Source: Paractinoplanes lichenicola (GTDB taxonomy: Bacteria; Actinomycetota; Actinomycetes; Mycobacteriales; Micromonosporaceae). From it: a DNA stretch of 64,000 nucleotides. Made by a program: the position numbers and the translations under genes. Under the pieces are notes generated by a model that worked only from the letters and a program-made list of their open reading frames with translations, was not told the origin of the DNA and made no database searches. This document shows, piece after piece, positions 33,175 to 43,394 of this stretch. The stretch lies in assembly GCF_016785085.1 (NCBI RefSeq), contig NZ_JAENHO010000011.1:350066-414065 (forward strand), read 5' to 3'. Numbering within the stretch: position 1 is the stretch's first letter; each line of letters begins with the position of its first letter.

Positions 33175-34842
33175 ATGATCCGCGTACGAGCCGCCGCCGT
33201 CGCCCTCGCCGCGGCGCTCTCCTTGGTGGCGCACCCAGCCCTTACGCCACCCGCGTCCGCACACCCCGCCTCCGCGCCGGCCTCGCCCCCGCTCCTCGCA
33301 GCCCAGCCCGCCGCACCCTGTCTCACCGCGCCTCCTCACACCGCGCCTATTCCCCACTCGCCTCCTCTCACGGCGCCCTCTCTCACGGCGCCCCCTCGCA
33401 ACGCACCCTCTCCCGTCGTGTCCGATTTGTCCCCGGCGGCGGGCAGGATCGAGCGGGCGGTCGATGGCGTCCTGGCCGACCCGGCGCTCGCCGGAGCGCA
33501 GGCCGGTGTCGTGGTGGCCGATGCGCGAACCGGCGCGACCCTCGTCGATCGCCGAGGCGCGCGTCGCCTGCTGCCCGCGTCCAACGCGAAGCTGTTCACC
33601 TCGGCCGCGGCCCTGGCGATCCTCGGCCCCGGGCATCGTTTCGTCACGGAGGCCAAAGCTTCAGGCGTACGCCGGGACAGCTCACTCGCCGGCGACATCT
33701 ATCTACGCGGCAGCGGTGACCCAGCGCTCTCCCCCGGCGACCTCGACCGGCTGGCCCGGGACGTGGCCGCGACCGGGCTCCGCGAGATCACCGGCAACCT
33801 GGTGGCCGACGACACCTCCTTCGACGCGCAACGGCTCGGACTGGAATGGGCGTGGGACGACGAGAAGGATCCCGGTGCGGCTCCGATCTCGGCGCTCACG
33901 CTGGCGCCGGACGAGAACTATCTGGCCGGGACGGTGACCGTCAAGGCCATTCCGGCGGCTGTGGACAACCGGCCGGCCCGCCTCACGGTCAGCCCGCCGA
34001 GCAAGTTACTGAAGGTCATCAACCGGACGGTCACGGTCGGTGCGGCGCCCGGCATCGAGGTGACGCGCGGCCACGGCACGAACGAGCTCACGGTCACCGG
34101 CCGCGTCCTGAGGAGCGCCCCGCCGGTCACCGAGGCGGTCACGGTGTGGGACCCGACGGCGCTGGTCGCCGACGTCTTCCGTACGGCGTTGGCTCGTCAC
34201 GGCGTACGGGTGAAGGGTCTGGTCGTCACCGGGAAAGCCACCCCGGCCGGAGCGACGGCGCTCGCGCGGCACGCCGGACGACCGCTCCGGGAGCTGATGA
34301 AACCGCTGCTCAAGAGGTCGAACAACGCCATGGCGGAGCAGCTGACCAAGGCAATCGGGCTCGCGGCGGCCGGCACCGGCACGTGGCCCGCGGGCACGAA
34401 TGCGGTCACCGCCTACCTGACCCGGGTCGGCGTCGACACGACCACGCTGCGGCTGGTCGACGGCTCCGGCCTGTCCCGGCGCAACCTCGTGCCGCCCGCC
34501 GCAATCGTCCGGTTCCTGCTGGCCGTGCGGTCCGAAACCTGGTTCCCGCTCTGGTACGACGCGCTGCCCGTGGCGGGCAACCCCGATCCCCTCATCGGCG
34601 GCACACTGCGCCAGCGGATGCGCGACACGCCCGCCGCCGGGAACGTGCACGCGAAGACCGGAACGCTCACCGGCGCGTCGGCCCTGTCCGGATACGTGAC
34701 CGGCCCCGATGACCGTCCGCTGGTCTTCTCCGTGATCGTCAACAACCAGCTGTCACCGACCGTCACGCTGTTGCTCGACCGGATCGCCGTCGCGCTGGCG
34801 AGTTGTCCACAGGGGCCGGAAAGTGTCGGGGCGGCCTTGTAA
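33175..34842 (+). CDS. dacB: DacB-type D-Ala-D-Ala carboxypeptidase/endopeptidase
   Basis: 555 residues from ATG 33175. Signal peptide (about 1-29), then a Pro/Ala-rich stretch of near-repeats (LTAPPHTAP, LTAPSLTAPP; about 45-80). Class C penicillin-binding-protein motifs: SxxK in PASNAKLFT, SxN in KRSNNAMAEQ and KTG in HAKTGTLTG. The domain between SxxK and SxN is the typical PBP4 insertion. It trims peptidoglycan stem peptides outside the cell. The TAA stop doubles as the start of the -10 box for the next gene. Confidence 0.93.
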   Translation: MIRVRAAAVALAAALSLVAHPALTPPASAHPASAPASPPLLAAQPAAPCLTAPPHTAPIPHSPPLTAPSLTAPPRNAPSPVVSDLSPAAGRIERAVDGVLADPALAGAQAGVVVADARTGATLVDRRGARRLLPASNAKLFTSAAALAILGPGHRFVTEAKASGVRRDSSLAGDIYLRGSGDPALSPGDLDRLARDVAATGLREITGNLVADDTSFDAQRLGLEWAWDDEKDPGAAPISALTLAPDENYLAGTVTVKAIPAAVDNRPARLTVSPPSKLLKVINRTVTVGAAPGIEVTRGHGTNELTVTGRVLRSAPPVTEAVTVWDPTALVADVFRTALARHGVRVKGLVVTGKATPAGATALARHAGRPLRELMKPLLKRSNNAMAEQLTKAIGLAAAGTGTWPAGTNAVTAYLTRVGVDTTTLRLVDGSGLSRRNLVPPAAIVRFLLAVRSETWFPLWYDALPVAGNPDPLIGGTLRQRMRDTPAAGNVHAKTGTLTGASALSGYVTGPDDRPLVFSVIVNNQLSPTVTLLLDRIAVALASCPQGPESVGAAL

Positions 34843-34845
34843 GTT
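34840..34845 (+). promoter_or_regulatory. -10 box of leaderless promoter, overlapping the dacB stop
   Basis: TAAGTT followed by 6 nt and ATG 34852. The first three bases are the dacB stop codon. Confidence 0.45.
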
Positions 34846-34851
34846 CGCCGC

Positions 34852-36279
34852 ATGTCATCTCTGCTTCCCGAGACAGGCCGCGCGCTCCGCCACCGTCTAG
34901 CCACCGCGCAGGTGTCGGCGCGGGCGCCCTCGGTCGTGGCCGCAGTGGTGCGTGACGGCGGCCAGGTGTGGCGCGAGGGCTGGGGCAGCGTCGACGGCGT
35001 CACCCCCGGCGGCGACATGCAATATCGGATCGGCTCGATCACCAAGACGTTCGTGACCGTGCTGGTGCTGCGCCTGCGCGACGAGGGCCGGCTCGCCCTG
35101 GCCGACCGGCTCGACCAGCATCTGCCCGGCACGGCGATCGGCGACGCCACGATCGGCGCCCTGCTGGCCCACACCGCGGGGCTGGCCGCCGAGCCACCGG
35201 GCCCGTGGTGGGAGCGCTCGCCCGGCGCGCTGCGGCCCGAGCTGACCGACACCCTGCCGCGTGAACCCCGGGTCTTCCCGCCCGGCCACCGCTTCCACTA
35301 TTCCAATCCCGGCTTCGCGGTGCTCGGCGCGCTGGTCGAGCGGCTGCACGGCGAGGCGTGGACCGAGGTGCTCACGCGCGAGATCCTCGAGCCGCTGGGC
35401 ATGACCCGCACGGGCCCGCGGCCGTCGGCGCCGCACGCGTCGGGCTGGGCCGTGCATCCGTGGGCCGACGTGCTGCTGCCCGAGCCGATCCAGGATTACG
35501 GCCCGATGGGTCCGGCCGGCGAGCTGTGGTCCACCGCCGACGACCTGGCCCGCTTCGCCGCGTTCCTGCTCGACGGCGACGAGCGGGTGCTGCGGGCGGA
35601 GTCGCGCGCCGAGCTGCGCTTCCCGTCCTCGGCCCCCGAGGCGACAGCATGGAATTCCTCGTACGGTCTGGGCACCCAGCTGCTGCGCCGGGGCGAGCGG
35701 CTGCTGTCGGGGCACACCGGCTCGGTTCCTGGGTTCGTAGCGACGGTTTGGGTCAGCCACGACGACGGGCTCGGCGCCGTGCTGCTGGCCAACACCACGT
35801 CGGGCCTGCCGGTCGGCACGGTGACGGCCGACCTGCTCGACCTCGTGGCCGAACGCGAGCCTCGCATCCCGGCACCGTGGACGCCCCTGACCGACCTCGA
35901 TCCGGCCGTACTCGAGCTGGCCGGCCCCTGGTATTGGGGCCCCACCGCCCAGATCGTCCGACCCGTGGCCGACGGCGGCCTCGAACTGGGCACGCTGACC
36001 GGCGGCGGCGGGCGCGGGGCCCGTTTCCGCGCATCCGGCGACGGCACGTGGATCGGCCTGACCGGCTACTTCGCGGGCGAACGCCTCACGCCACACCGCG
36101 ACGCGAACGGCATGCTCACCCACCTCGACATCGGCACCTTCGTCTTCACCCGCCAGCCCTACGACCCGGCAGCCCCGGTACCGGGCGGCATCGACCCGGC
36201 AGGCTGGCAGCCACACCCGGGCACCGTCGAGTCAGCAGACCCGCCACAACATCCGACCAGCATCGAACCGACGGGCTGA
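34852..36279 (+). CDS. Class C beta-lactamase-family serine hydrolase
   Basis: 475 residues, no signal peptide. SxxK in IGSITKTFV, YxN in HYSNPGFAV and HTG in LSGHTGSVPG give the full class C active site. Residues 1-345 are the hydrolase; 345-475 are a beta-rich C-terminal domain seen in esterase/peptidase relatives. Probably a cytoplasmic esterase or D-peptidase rather than a resistance enzyme. Confidence 0.9.
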   Translation: MSSLLPETGRALRHRLATAQVSARAPSVVAAVVRDGGQVWREGWGSVDGVTPGGDMQYRIGSITKTFVTVLVLRLRDEGRLALADRLDQHLPGTAIGDATIGALLAHTAGLAAEPPGPWWERSPGALRPELTDTLPREPRVFPPGHRFHYSNPGFAVLGALVERLHGEAWTEVLTREILEPLGMTRTGPRPSAPHASGWAVHPWADVLLPEPIQDYGPMGPAGELWSTADDLARFAAFLLDGDERVLRAESRAELRFPSSAPEATAWNSSYGLGTQLLRRGERLLSGHTGSVPGFVATVWVSHDDGLGAVLLANTTSGLPVGTVTADLLDLVAEREPRIPAPWTPLTDLDPAVLELAGPWYWGPTAQIVRPVADGGLELGTLTGGGGRGARFRASGDGTWIGLTGYFAGERLTPHRDANGMLTHLDIGTFVFTRQPYDPAAPVPGGIDPAGWQPHPGTVESADPPQHPTSIEPTG

Positions 36280-36283
36280 CAAA

Positions 36284-36380
36284 CCACACCCCGGCAGCGC
36301 CGACCCCACCAGCCGACCACCACACCCCCGCAGCCCCGACCCCACCAGCCGACCACCACACCCGGCGGCCCCGGCCACAA
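36284..36380. repeat. 36-bp tandem repeat after the beta-lactamase-like gene
   Basis: Two units at 36284-36319 and 36320-36355, about 94 percent alike, plus a partial third. Immediately 3' of the stop codon. Confidence 0.85.
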
Positions 36381-36453
36381 CCCGGGTTCGCCTTATGATC
36401 GGCCCTGTCGCGCCGGGGCGCGGAGCCGCGGCTCTCATGGGGGAGGCAAAACG

Positions 36454-37647
36454 ATGAAACGGGCCTGGATCCCGGGTGTGGGTCTGACAGCGGTCGCGAT
36501 CGGCGCGGCCGGCTGGTTCGCGCTGCCGGCCGAGGCGGCGACGGGCGGACTGGCCTCGGTCACGTCGAGCACGGTGGTGCAATACGCGGCCGCGGCCAAG
36601 GCGGTCAACAACGTCGTGATCACACGGTCGGGCCGCACGATCACGATCGACGACCGGGTCGCGGTGCGCGCGGGCAAGGGTTGCGCGGCGGTCAAGGGCG
36701 ACTCGACGAAGGTCCGCTGCACCACGGCGGCCACGCCGGGGCAGGTGCGCGTGTTCACGTACGACGGCAACGACACGATCGTCAACAACACGAACGTGCC
36801 GCTGACGGCGAACGGCGGGCCCGGCAGCGACCGCATCACCGGCGGCTCGGCGGCCGACTACATCATGGGTGACGTGCTGGGCGCGGCCGGCTCGGGCAAC
36901 GACGCCATCTGGGGCCTGGGCGGCGACGACAAGCTGTTCGGCGGCGGCGGCGACGACGCGATCTCCGGCGGCGACGGCAACGACTCGGTCAACTGGCCCA
37001 CGAGCTTCGACCCGGGCCTGGGCAACGACCGCGTCTACGGCGGCAACGGCGACGACTTCCTGCTCGGCGGGGCCGGCAACGACCAGCTCTTCGGCGGGCC
37101 GGGCAACGACACACTGCAGTCGGGCTCGGGCAGCGACCGGATCGAGGGCGGCACCGGCAAGGACTATCTCGACGGCGGGGCCGACCTCGCGCCCGACGTG
37201 ATGCTGGGCGGCCCCGGCGAGGACACGGTCGCCTACCTCGGGCGGACCAAGCCGCTGCACGTCAGCCTGGACGGGGTCAGCGGCGACGACGGCGAGGCCG
37301 GCGAGCGCGACACGCTGGGCGCGGACGTCGAGAACATCAACGGCGGCAAGGGCGACGACGTGCTGGTCGGCAACGCCCTCGCCAACCGGATCATGGGCCT
37401 GAACGGCAACGACACGGTCCGCGGCGGCGCCGGGAACGACGAGGTCGGCGGGGGCGACGGCGCCGACAAGGTGTACGGCGAGGCGGGCGACGACGTCCTG
37501 ACCGCCGGCGAGGAGTGGGAAGGCGCGCCCAACACAGCCGTCGATCTGCTCGACGGCGGCCCGCACGGCCCGGTCGGCGACCGGTGCATCGCTCCCGAGG
37601 GCGACACGATGGTCAACTGCGAGCTCTTCGGCATCCGCCGCGACTGA
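36454..37647 (+). CDS. Secreted RTX-type calcium-binding repeat protein
   Basis: 397 residues from ATG 36454 with GGGGGAGG upstream. Signal peptide ends near AEAATG. From about residue 100 the protein is built of GG-x-G-x-D nonapeptides (GGDDKLFGGGGDDAISGGDG, GGNGDDFLLGGAGND, GGKGDDVLVGN), which wind into a calcium-loaded beta-roll. A C-terminal disulfide is possible (DRCIAPEG, NCELFG). No protease or lipase domain, so likely a structural or surface protein. Confidence 0.9.
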   Translation: MKRAWIPGVGLTAVAIGAAGWFALPAEAATGGLASVTSSTVVQYAAAAKAVNNVVITRSGRTITIDDRVAVRAGKGCAAVKGDSTKVRCTTAATPGQVRVFTYDGNDTIVNNTNVPLTANGGPGSDRITGGSAADYIMGDVLGAAGSGNDAIWGLGGDDKLFGGGGDDAISGGDGNDSVNWPTSFDPGLGNDRVYGGNGDDFLLGGAGNDQLFGGPGNDTLQSGSGSDRIEGGTGKDYLDGGADLAPDVMLGGPGEDTVAYLGRTKPLHVSLDGVSGDDGEAGERDTLGADVENINGGKGDDVLVGNALANRIMGLNGNDTVRGGAGNDEVGGGDGADKVYGEAGDDVLTAGEEWEGAPNTAVDLLDGGPHGPVGDRCIAPEGDTMVNCELFGIRRD

Positions 37648-37651
37648 CCAC

Positions 37652-37864
37652 CGCGCACCCCGAGGCCGACGTCCGGCCCGCAACGCGCCACACCCCAAAG
37701 CCGGCGCCCGGCCCGCAACGCGCCACACCCCAAAGCCGGCGCCCGGCCCGCAACGCGCCACACCCCAAAGCCGACGCCCGGCCCGCAACGCGCCACACCC
37801 CAAAGCCGACGGTCGGCCCGGCAACGCGCCGCGCCCCCGAGGGCGGCGTCCGGCCAGGCAACGC
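37652..37864. repeat. 35-bp tandem minisatellite
   Basis: Four nearly exact 35-bp units at 37671-37810, with a degenerate half unit before them and two diverged units (with indels) after. It fills the gap between the RTX gene and the terminator. Nothing else is visible in this stretch. Confidence 0.93.
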
Positions 37865-37903
37865 AGCAGCCCCGCACTCGCTTTTCGCGAGGGCGGGGCT
37901 GCT
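37865..37903. terminator. Large convergent terminator
   Basis: AGCAGCCCCGC pairs with GCGGGGCTGCT; inside, CTCGC-TTTTC-GCGAG continues the stem with one bulge. Confidence 0.85.
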
Positions 37904-37946
37904 CAGTTTCGTGCGGGCCGGCGCTGCCGTCTTTGCCGGCCGGGCG

Positions 37947-40900
37947 TCAGCGCTGCTGGCGGCGCAGCGCGGTGTCGATGGCCTCGATGATGCGCGGCCG
38001 CATCTCGGTGGCCTTGATGACCGCGTCGACCGAGCCGACCTCGACCGCTCGCTCGATGCTGTGCACCCGGTCGAACTCCGCGGCCACCTCGCCCAGCTTC
38101 TCGGTGCGTACGGAGTTGCGCAGCTCCTCCAGTTCGGCCGCGAGCGCACCCCGGTCGGCGCCCGACGCGGCGGCCAGACGCTCCTCGGCCTCCTTGACGC
38201 GCGGGTCGGCGGCGGTGCGCCGGTTCACGTCGCCGGTGAAAACCACGGCCGCGGCCGGGGCGCCACCGAGCACCGAGGCGAACGAGCCCTCCAGCGCGAG
38301 CACGGTCATGTTCGGGTTGAGCATCTTCGAGAAGACCACGAACGCGCCGCCGTGATAGCGGGAGATCACCGTGAAGACGATCGGGCCGCGGAAGTTGACG
38401 ATGGCCCGGCCGATCTCGGCCCCGTACTCGAGCTGCAGCTTGCGCATCGACTCGGGCGACCCGTCGAAGCCCGACAGGTTGGCCAGCACGACCAGCGGCC
38501 GGTTGCCCGACGCCGCGTTGATCGCCCGGGCCGCCTTCTTCGACGACCGCGGGAACAGGGTGCCCGCCGTGTACGTGTCGGGGCCGTCGGTGGGCGGGAA
38601 GCCGCGCCGCGGCACCGACCGCGACTCGATGCCGAGCAGACAGACCGGGATGCCGCCGAGGTGCACGTCCTGCACGACGGCCGTCTCGGCGTCGGCCATG
38701 CCGGCCCAGCGCTCCAGCACGGCGTGATCCTGGTCGGCCAGCGCCCGCATCACGACCCGGATGTCGAACGCCTTCTTGCGGTCGGGGTTGGCCGTGGCCG
38801 AGAAGATCTCGCCGACCGTGGTGAAGTCGCTGCCGGCCACGGTGTGCGGGAACGACGAGATGTCGCGGGTGACCGGGTCGGTCGTCGTGGCCCGCCGCGG
38901 GAACGCCTCGCCGGGCACGATGTAGGTGTGGTCGTAGTGCGCCATCAGCACCTCGCGGGCCGCGGCCAGGTTGGGCGCCCAGTACTGCGCCTGCCCGTTC
39001 GGGCCCATCACCCGGTCGTAGCCGCCGATGCCGAAGTTGTCCTCGGCCGAGACGCCGCCGGAGAAGTCGAGCGACTGCTTGCCGGTCAGCACCATGGCCG
39101 AGTCGGGCGTCATGACCAGGATGCCCTTGGTGTGCATGAGCATCGTGGCCTCGGCGTTCCAATACGGCTGGGCGCCGACGTTGATCCCCGCCACCACGAT
39201 GTTGATCTCGCCGCCGGCCTGGGTGAACTCGACGATCCGCTTGAGGGCGGCCGCCACCCAGTCCATGTTCTCGGTGCCGGACTCCATCGAGATCCGGGCG
39301 CCGGCCGACAGCGCGTACCACTCCAGCGGCACCCGCAGCCGGTCGGCCAGGTCGAGCGCGGCGATCACGCGGCGGCATTCGGGCTCGGACAGCGCGCCCA
39401 GGGACTTGGTCGGGTCGCCCAGCAGCACCACGCGGGTGATCCCCTCGGGGTGGCGCTCGGTGCGGCTCGTGACCACACCGGCGACCAGGGCGGCCGTGTT
39501 TCGGCCCTTCGGCCGGTCGACGGGCACCAGTGCGTGCGACTCGTCGAGATCGTACTCCTCGAAGTCGCCGAGCAGCCGCGTCAACTCGTACGGGTAAACG
39601 GTGTTGCGGGCGACGGCGCGCAGGACTTTGAGCCGGTAGTTGTCGAGGGGCTCGACCGGCTCGTCCGTGGGCTCGCCGACGGTCAGCATCGGGGCGAAAG
39701 TCGCGTCCCGCGAGACGCGCACGGCGACCTTGGCCAGCTGACCCGACTGCGGGTCGCGCCACCGGCCGATGAAGAGGATCTCTTCCAGGCCCGCGCCCGC
39801 GCTCGTCGGCAGGACGCGCCGGACGATCATCTCGATCTCCTCGCGGGTGATCGAGATCGGCGGCCACACGTAGATGACGATGCGGTTGGTGCTGAACCGC
39901 TTGTCGGAGGGCCGCTGCGACTGGGCCCGGCGGATCGAGTCGAGGCAGGCCGCGATCGTGTCTTCGGCCGTGGGCAGCGAGACCAGGCGGCCGTCGTGCT
40001 CACGCAGCTCGGTCAGGTCGCGCACCTGGGCGAAGGCGATCAGCCGGTCGTCACCGGGGTTGTCCCGGGCGACGCCGCGGAACAGGTATACCTCTTCGTC
40101 GGAGGACGGCAGGCGGGTCAGGTCGAACTTGCGCAGCCGCTCCAGCTGCATGCGCTGCGCGATGTACGGGTGCAGGCCGCGGATCAGCCGTTCCTCGGTC
40201 AGGCCGGTGCTCGACGGACGCCACGTGAAGTGGTGATGCATGACCGCGCCGCCGCGACCGGCGACCGTGGTGGTCAGCCGGCGCACCTGCGAGGGCAGCG
40301 GGTGGGCGCTGACGATCTCGTGCAGCGCGGCCGCCATGGCGTCGGGGTCGGTCGGCTGGCCCTCCCATGACAGGTAGATGTCGGCGTCGATCGCCGCGTC
40401 GCCGGCCAGCGCGGCCAGCCCGTCGAGCGCGGCGCCCAGGCCGTCGAACGGCACGGCGGCCGAGGCGATCCATGAGCCCTCGCGCTCGGCGACGACGAAG
40501 ATCCCCGACGTCCGCAGGCTGGTCAGGCCCTTGTTGCCGTAGTAGCGGCGGGTCAGCACCTCGAGCATGACCGAGTTGTCGAGGTTGTTGCGCACGAGGC
40601 GCTGGCCGAGCAGGCGGACCAGCGGCTCGGTGCTGCGGACCATCTCGGCGATGCGCTCGCCGCGGTCGGGCGACTGCGGCTCGGCGTCGAGGTGGCGCAG
40701 GTGCTTGCGGATGCCGGAGTAGACGCGGGCCCGGTTGCGCAGCAGCAGCGGCTGGCCGAACCACGAGAACACGACGCCGCGGGCGAGGTCGGCCAGGGCC
40801 GGATAGCGCACCTGGGTGGCCGCGATCAGCCGCTCGAGGGCCAGACCGGCCGGCTCGCGGAGCGTGTCGTCGGGCGGGGACGTCGTCAGCCAGGCCCGCA

Positions 40901-43394
40901 GCAGGGTCGCGATCACCGCGGCGTCGGCCGACGCGCGCTGCTGGGCCAGGAAAATGCGGAAGACGGCGGCCTCGAGCTCCGGCGTGCGCTCCAGCTCCTG
41001 TACGCCGTAGTGGCCGACCGCCTTGGACAGCCGGGCCTGGAACGACTCGGGCAACCCGGCCCGCTCGACGTCGAGGCTCTGCAAGTAGGTGTGGAAGAAC
41101 TCGCGCGCGCTGTGCACGTGGGTGTCGCTGAGGCCGTCGTCGCCCGCGGAGCGGTTGCGGCTGAGCTCGGCCAGGTCGGCGAAGACCTCGATCAGCTCGA
41201 CCTCGCCGGCCAGCGGACGGCGGGACTCGGCCGCGGCGGCCGTCACGTAGTCACCCAGCACGCGGCGCTCGTCGAGCGGGTCGACGTCGAACCCGAGCAG
41301 CAGGCTGCGCAGGTCTTCCTGGCCCCGGGCGACCCGCTGAGCGGCGGTCGGCTCGGCCGGGGCGGCGGGCAGGTCGATATCGATGTCGCCCGCGGCGGCC
41401 TCCTGCTCGGCCTCGTCGTCGCCGATCGGGTCGAGGCGCAGCAGCGCGGCCCCCGAGTCGACCTTGGCGCCGACGGTGACCAGCACCTCCTTGACGCGGG
41501 CCTTGAACGGCGCGCGGAGCACGGCCTCCATCTTCATGGCCTCGAGCACGAGCACGGGCGCGCCCGACTCGACCTCGGCGCCGACCTCGAGCGGGGTGGC
41601 GATGACCAGGGCCGGCATCGGGGAACGGAGCACGCCGCCCTCGTCGCGGCTGATCCGGTGGGTGACGCCGTCGACCTCGACCAGGTGGATCGCGCCGTGC
41701 GCGCCGGTGAGCACCCGGTGCCGCTCGCCGTTGACCGTGATGCGGCCGGTGTGCTTGTCGAAGCGCTCGAGCTCGACGTCGGCCGTGCGCACCTCGTGAC
41801 CGGCCTCGATGCCGACGCGGAACCGGCGGGCGCCGACCCGGGCGACCCGGACGCGATAGGCAGCGCCACGCAGCTTGAGGTCGAGGGGCGTGCCGCTCTC
41901 GTGCCGCACCTGGGGGCGCCCGCCGAACGCGGTCGACAACAGCCGCTGCTGCTCGGTGCGCTCCTCCTCCTCATACGCCTCGATCGCGGCCGCGGCCAGC
42001 GCGACGGCGGAGTGCTTGTGCGAGACGAGCCGGCCCTCACCCCGTACGCGGTCGATCCACCCCGTGTCGGCCGAGCCGTCGATCACCTCGGGCTGGTCGA
42101 GCAGGTCGAGCACGAAGCTCTTGTTGGTCGCCCCGCCCTCGATGACCACGGTCGTGTCGGCCATCGCCCGGCGCAGCCGCCCCAGGGCCTCGTCACGATC
42201 CTTCCCGTACGCGATGACCTTGGCGATCATCGAGTCGAAGTCACCGGGGATCGTGTCGCCCTCGCTCACCCCCGTGTCGACGCGGATGCCGGGGCCGGCG
42301 GGCAGGTCGAGCCGGGCGATGCGGCCCGGCGACGGGGCGAAGTCGCGGTCGGGGTCCTCCGCGTTGAGGCGGGCCTCGACGGCGTGACCGCGCTCGCGGG
42401 GCGGCTCGCCGGTCAGCCGGTTGCCCGACGCGACGTGCAGCTGGGCCTTGACCAGGTCGAACCCGGTGGTCGACTCGGTGATCGGGTGCTCGACCTGCAG
42501 GCGCGTGTTGACCTCGAGGAAGGCCAGCAGGTCGTCGCCCGGGTGATAGAGGAACTCGACCGTGGCCGCGCCGCGATAGCCCACCGCGACGGCCAGGCGC
42601 TCGGCCGACGCCTTGAGCTCGAGCACGCGCTCGGGCGGCAGGACCGGCGACGCCGACTCCTCGATGACCTTCTGGTTGCGCCGCTGCACCGAGCAGTCAC
42701 GCACGCCAAGCGCCCACGCGGTGCCCTCGCCGTCAGCGATCACCTGGACCTCGACGTGCCGGGCGCCGGTGACCAGGCGCTCGAGGAAGACGACACCGCT
42801 GCCGAACGCGCGGGCGGCCTCCTGGCTGGTGCGCTCGTAGGCGTCGGCCAGCTGGTCGGGGTCGCGCACGACGCGGATGCCCCGGCCGCCGCCACCGGCG
42901 GTGGCCTTGAGCATGAGGGGGTAGCCGATGTTGCCCGCGGCGGCCAGCGCGGCCTCGAGCGTCTCGACCGGGCCGCGGCTCCACGGCGCGACCGGCACCC
43001 CGACCTCCTCGGCGATCAGCTTCGCGCCGATCTTGTCGCCGAGCTTGCGCATGGCCTCAGGGCTGGGACCGACGAACGTGATGCCGATGCGCTCGCACAG
43101 CTCGGCGAACGCCGGATCCTCGGCCACGAAGCCCCAGCCGACCCACGCCGCGTCGGCGCCGGTGTCGACCAGCGCGCGCTCGAGCGTCTTGAGGTCGAGA
43201 TAGGGCCGGGCGGCGGCGGGGCCCAGGTCGTAGGCGATGTCGGCTTCCCGCACGAACGTCGAGCCTCGGTCGACGTCGGTGAACAGCGCCACCGTCTCGA
43301 TCGGGGTCGCGGTCTCCGCGGACAGCTCACGGACCGCGTGGATGAGCCGCATGGCGGCCTCACCACGGTTGACGATGGCAATGCGACTGAACAC
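37947..43394 (-). CDS. Single-chain multidomain acyl-CoA carboxylase
   Basis: 1815 residues from GTG 43394. Biotin carboxylase about 1-450 (FSRIAIVNRGEAAMRLI, glycine loop KATAGGGGRGIRVV, EVNTRLQVEHPITE). Biotin carrier near 590-655 with the biotinylated Lys about 621 in LEAMKMEAVL. A 600-residue central region follows, with TWRPSSTGLTEERLIRGLHP and EEVYLFRGVAR. The carboxyltransferase spans about 1270-1815 (SGGVSAEDNFGIGGYD, ASGNRPLVVLANLSGFDGS). The order is that of eukaryotic acetyl-CoA carboxylase, not the usual split AccA3/AccD system. Single-chain acyl-CoA carboxylases are known in some actinobacteria; substrate chain length is not inferable. Confidence 0.93.
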   Translation of the reverse strand: MFSRIAIVNRGEAAMRLIHAVRELSAETATPIETVALFTDVDRGSTFVREADIAYDLGPAAARPYLDLKTLERALVDTGADAAWVGWGFVAEDPAFAELCERIGITFVGPSPEAMRKLGDKIGAKLIAEEVGVPVAPWSRGPVETLEAALAAAGNIGYPLMLKATAGGGGRGIRVVRDPDQLADAYERTSQEAARAFGSGVVFLERLVTGARHVEVQVIADGEGTAWALGVRDCSVQRRNQKVIEESASPVLPPERVLELKASAERLAVAVGYRGAATVEFLYHPGDDLLAFLEVNTRLQVEHPITESTTGFDLVKAQLHVASGNRLTGEPPRERGHAVEARLNAEDPDRDFAPSPGRIARLDLPAGPGIRVDTGVSEGDTIPGDFDSMIAKVIAYGKDRDEALGRLRRAMADTTVVIEGGATNKSFVLDLLDQPEVIDGSADTGWIDRVRGEGRLVSHKHSAVALAAAAIEAYEEEERTEQQRLLSTAFGGRPQVRHESGTPLDLKLRGAAYRVRVARVGARRFRVGIEAGHEVRTADVELERFDKHTGRITVNGERHRVLTGAHGAIHLVEVDGVTHRISRDEGGVLRSPMPALVIATPLEVGAEVESGAPVLVLEAMKMEAVLRAPFKARVKEVLVTVGAKVDSGAALLRLDPIGDDEAEQEAAAGDIDIDLPAAPAEPTAAQRVARGQEDLRSLLLGFDVDPLDERRVLGDYVTAAAAESRRPLAGEVELIEVFADLAELSRNRSAGDDGLSDTHVHSAREFFHTYLQSLDVERAGLPESFQARLSKAVGHYGVQELERTPELEAAVFRIFLAQQRASADAAVIATLLRAWLTTSPPDDTLREPAGLALERLIAATQVRYPALADLARGVVFSWFGQPLLLRNRARVYSGIRKHLRHLDAEPQSPDRGERIAEMVRSTEPLVRLLGQRLVRNNLDNSVMLEVLTRRYYGNKGLTSLRTSGIFVVAEREGSWIASAAVPFDGLGAALDGLAALAGDAAIDADIYLSWEGQPTDPDAMAAALHEIVSAHPLPSQVRRLTTTVAGRGGAVMHHHFTWRPSSTGLTEERLIRGLHPYIAQRMQLERLRKFDLTRLPSSDEEVYLFRGVARDNPGDDRLIAFAQVRDLTELREHDGRLVSLPTAEDTIAACLDSIRRAQSQRPSDKRFSTNRIVIYVWPPISITREEIEMIVRRVLPTSAGAGLEEILFIGRWRDPQSGQLAKVAVRVSRDATFAPMLTVGEPTDEPVEPLDNYRLKVLRAVARNTVYPYELTRLLGDFEEYDLDESHALVPVDRPKGRNTAALVAGVVTSRTERHPEGITRVVLLGDPTKSLGALSEPECRRVIAALDLADRLRVPLEWYALSAGARISMESGTENMDWVAAALKRIVEFTQAGGEINIVVAGINVGAQPYWNAEATMLMHTKGILVMTPDSAMVLTGKQSLDFSGGVSAEDNFGIGGYDRVMGPNGQAQYWAPNLAAAREVLMAHYDHTYIVPGEAFPRRATTTDPVTRDISSFPHTVAGSDFTTVGEIFSATANPDRKKAFDIRVVMRALADQDHAVLERWAGMADAETAVVQDVHLGGIPVCLLGIESRSVPRRGFPPTDGPDTYTAGTLFPRSSKKAARAINAASGNRPLVVLANLSGFDGSPESMRKLQLEYGAEIGRAIVNFRGPIVFTVISRYHGGAFVVFSKMLNPNMTVLALEGSFASVLGGAPAAAVVFTGDVNRRTAADPRVKEAEERLAAASGADRGALAAELEELRNSVRTEKLGEVAAEFDRVHSIERAVEVGSVDAVIKATEMRPRIIEAIDTALRRQQR

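Noticed and set aside
33311..33420. Minisatellite in dacB
   Set aside because: The Pro/Ala near-repeats are too diverged at the DNA level to define a unit; treated as a low-complexity linker.
34852..36279. Antibiotic-resistance beta-lactamase
   Set aside because: No signal peptide and an extra C-terminal domain; the active-site motifs are shared by many esterases and D-peptidases.
37671..37865. CRISPR array
   Set aside because: The 35-bp units are contiguous, with no unique spacers and no cas genes nearby. The same applies to the other repeat arrays.
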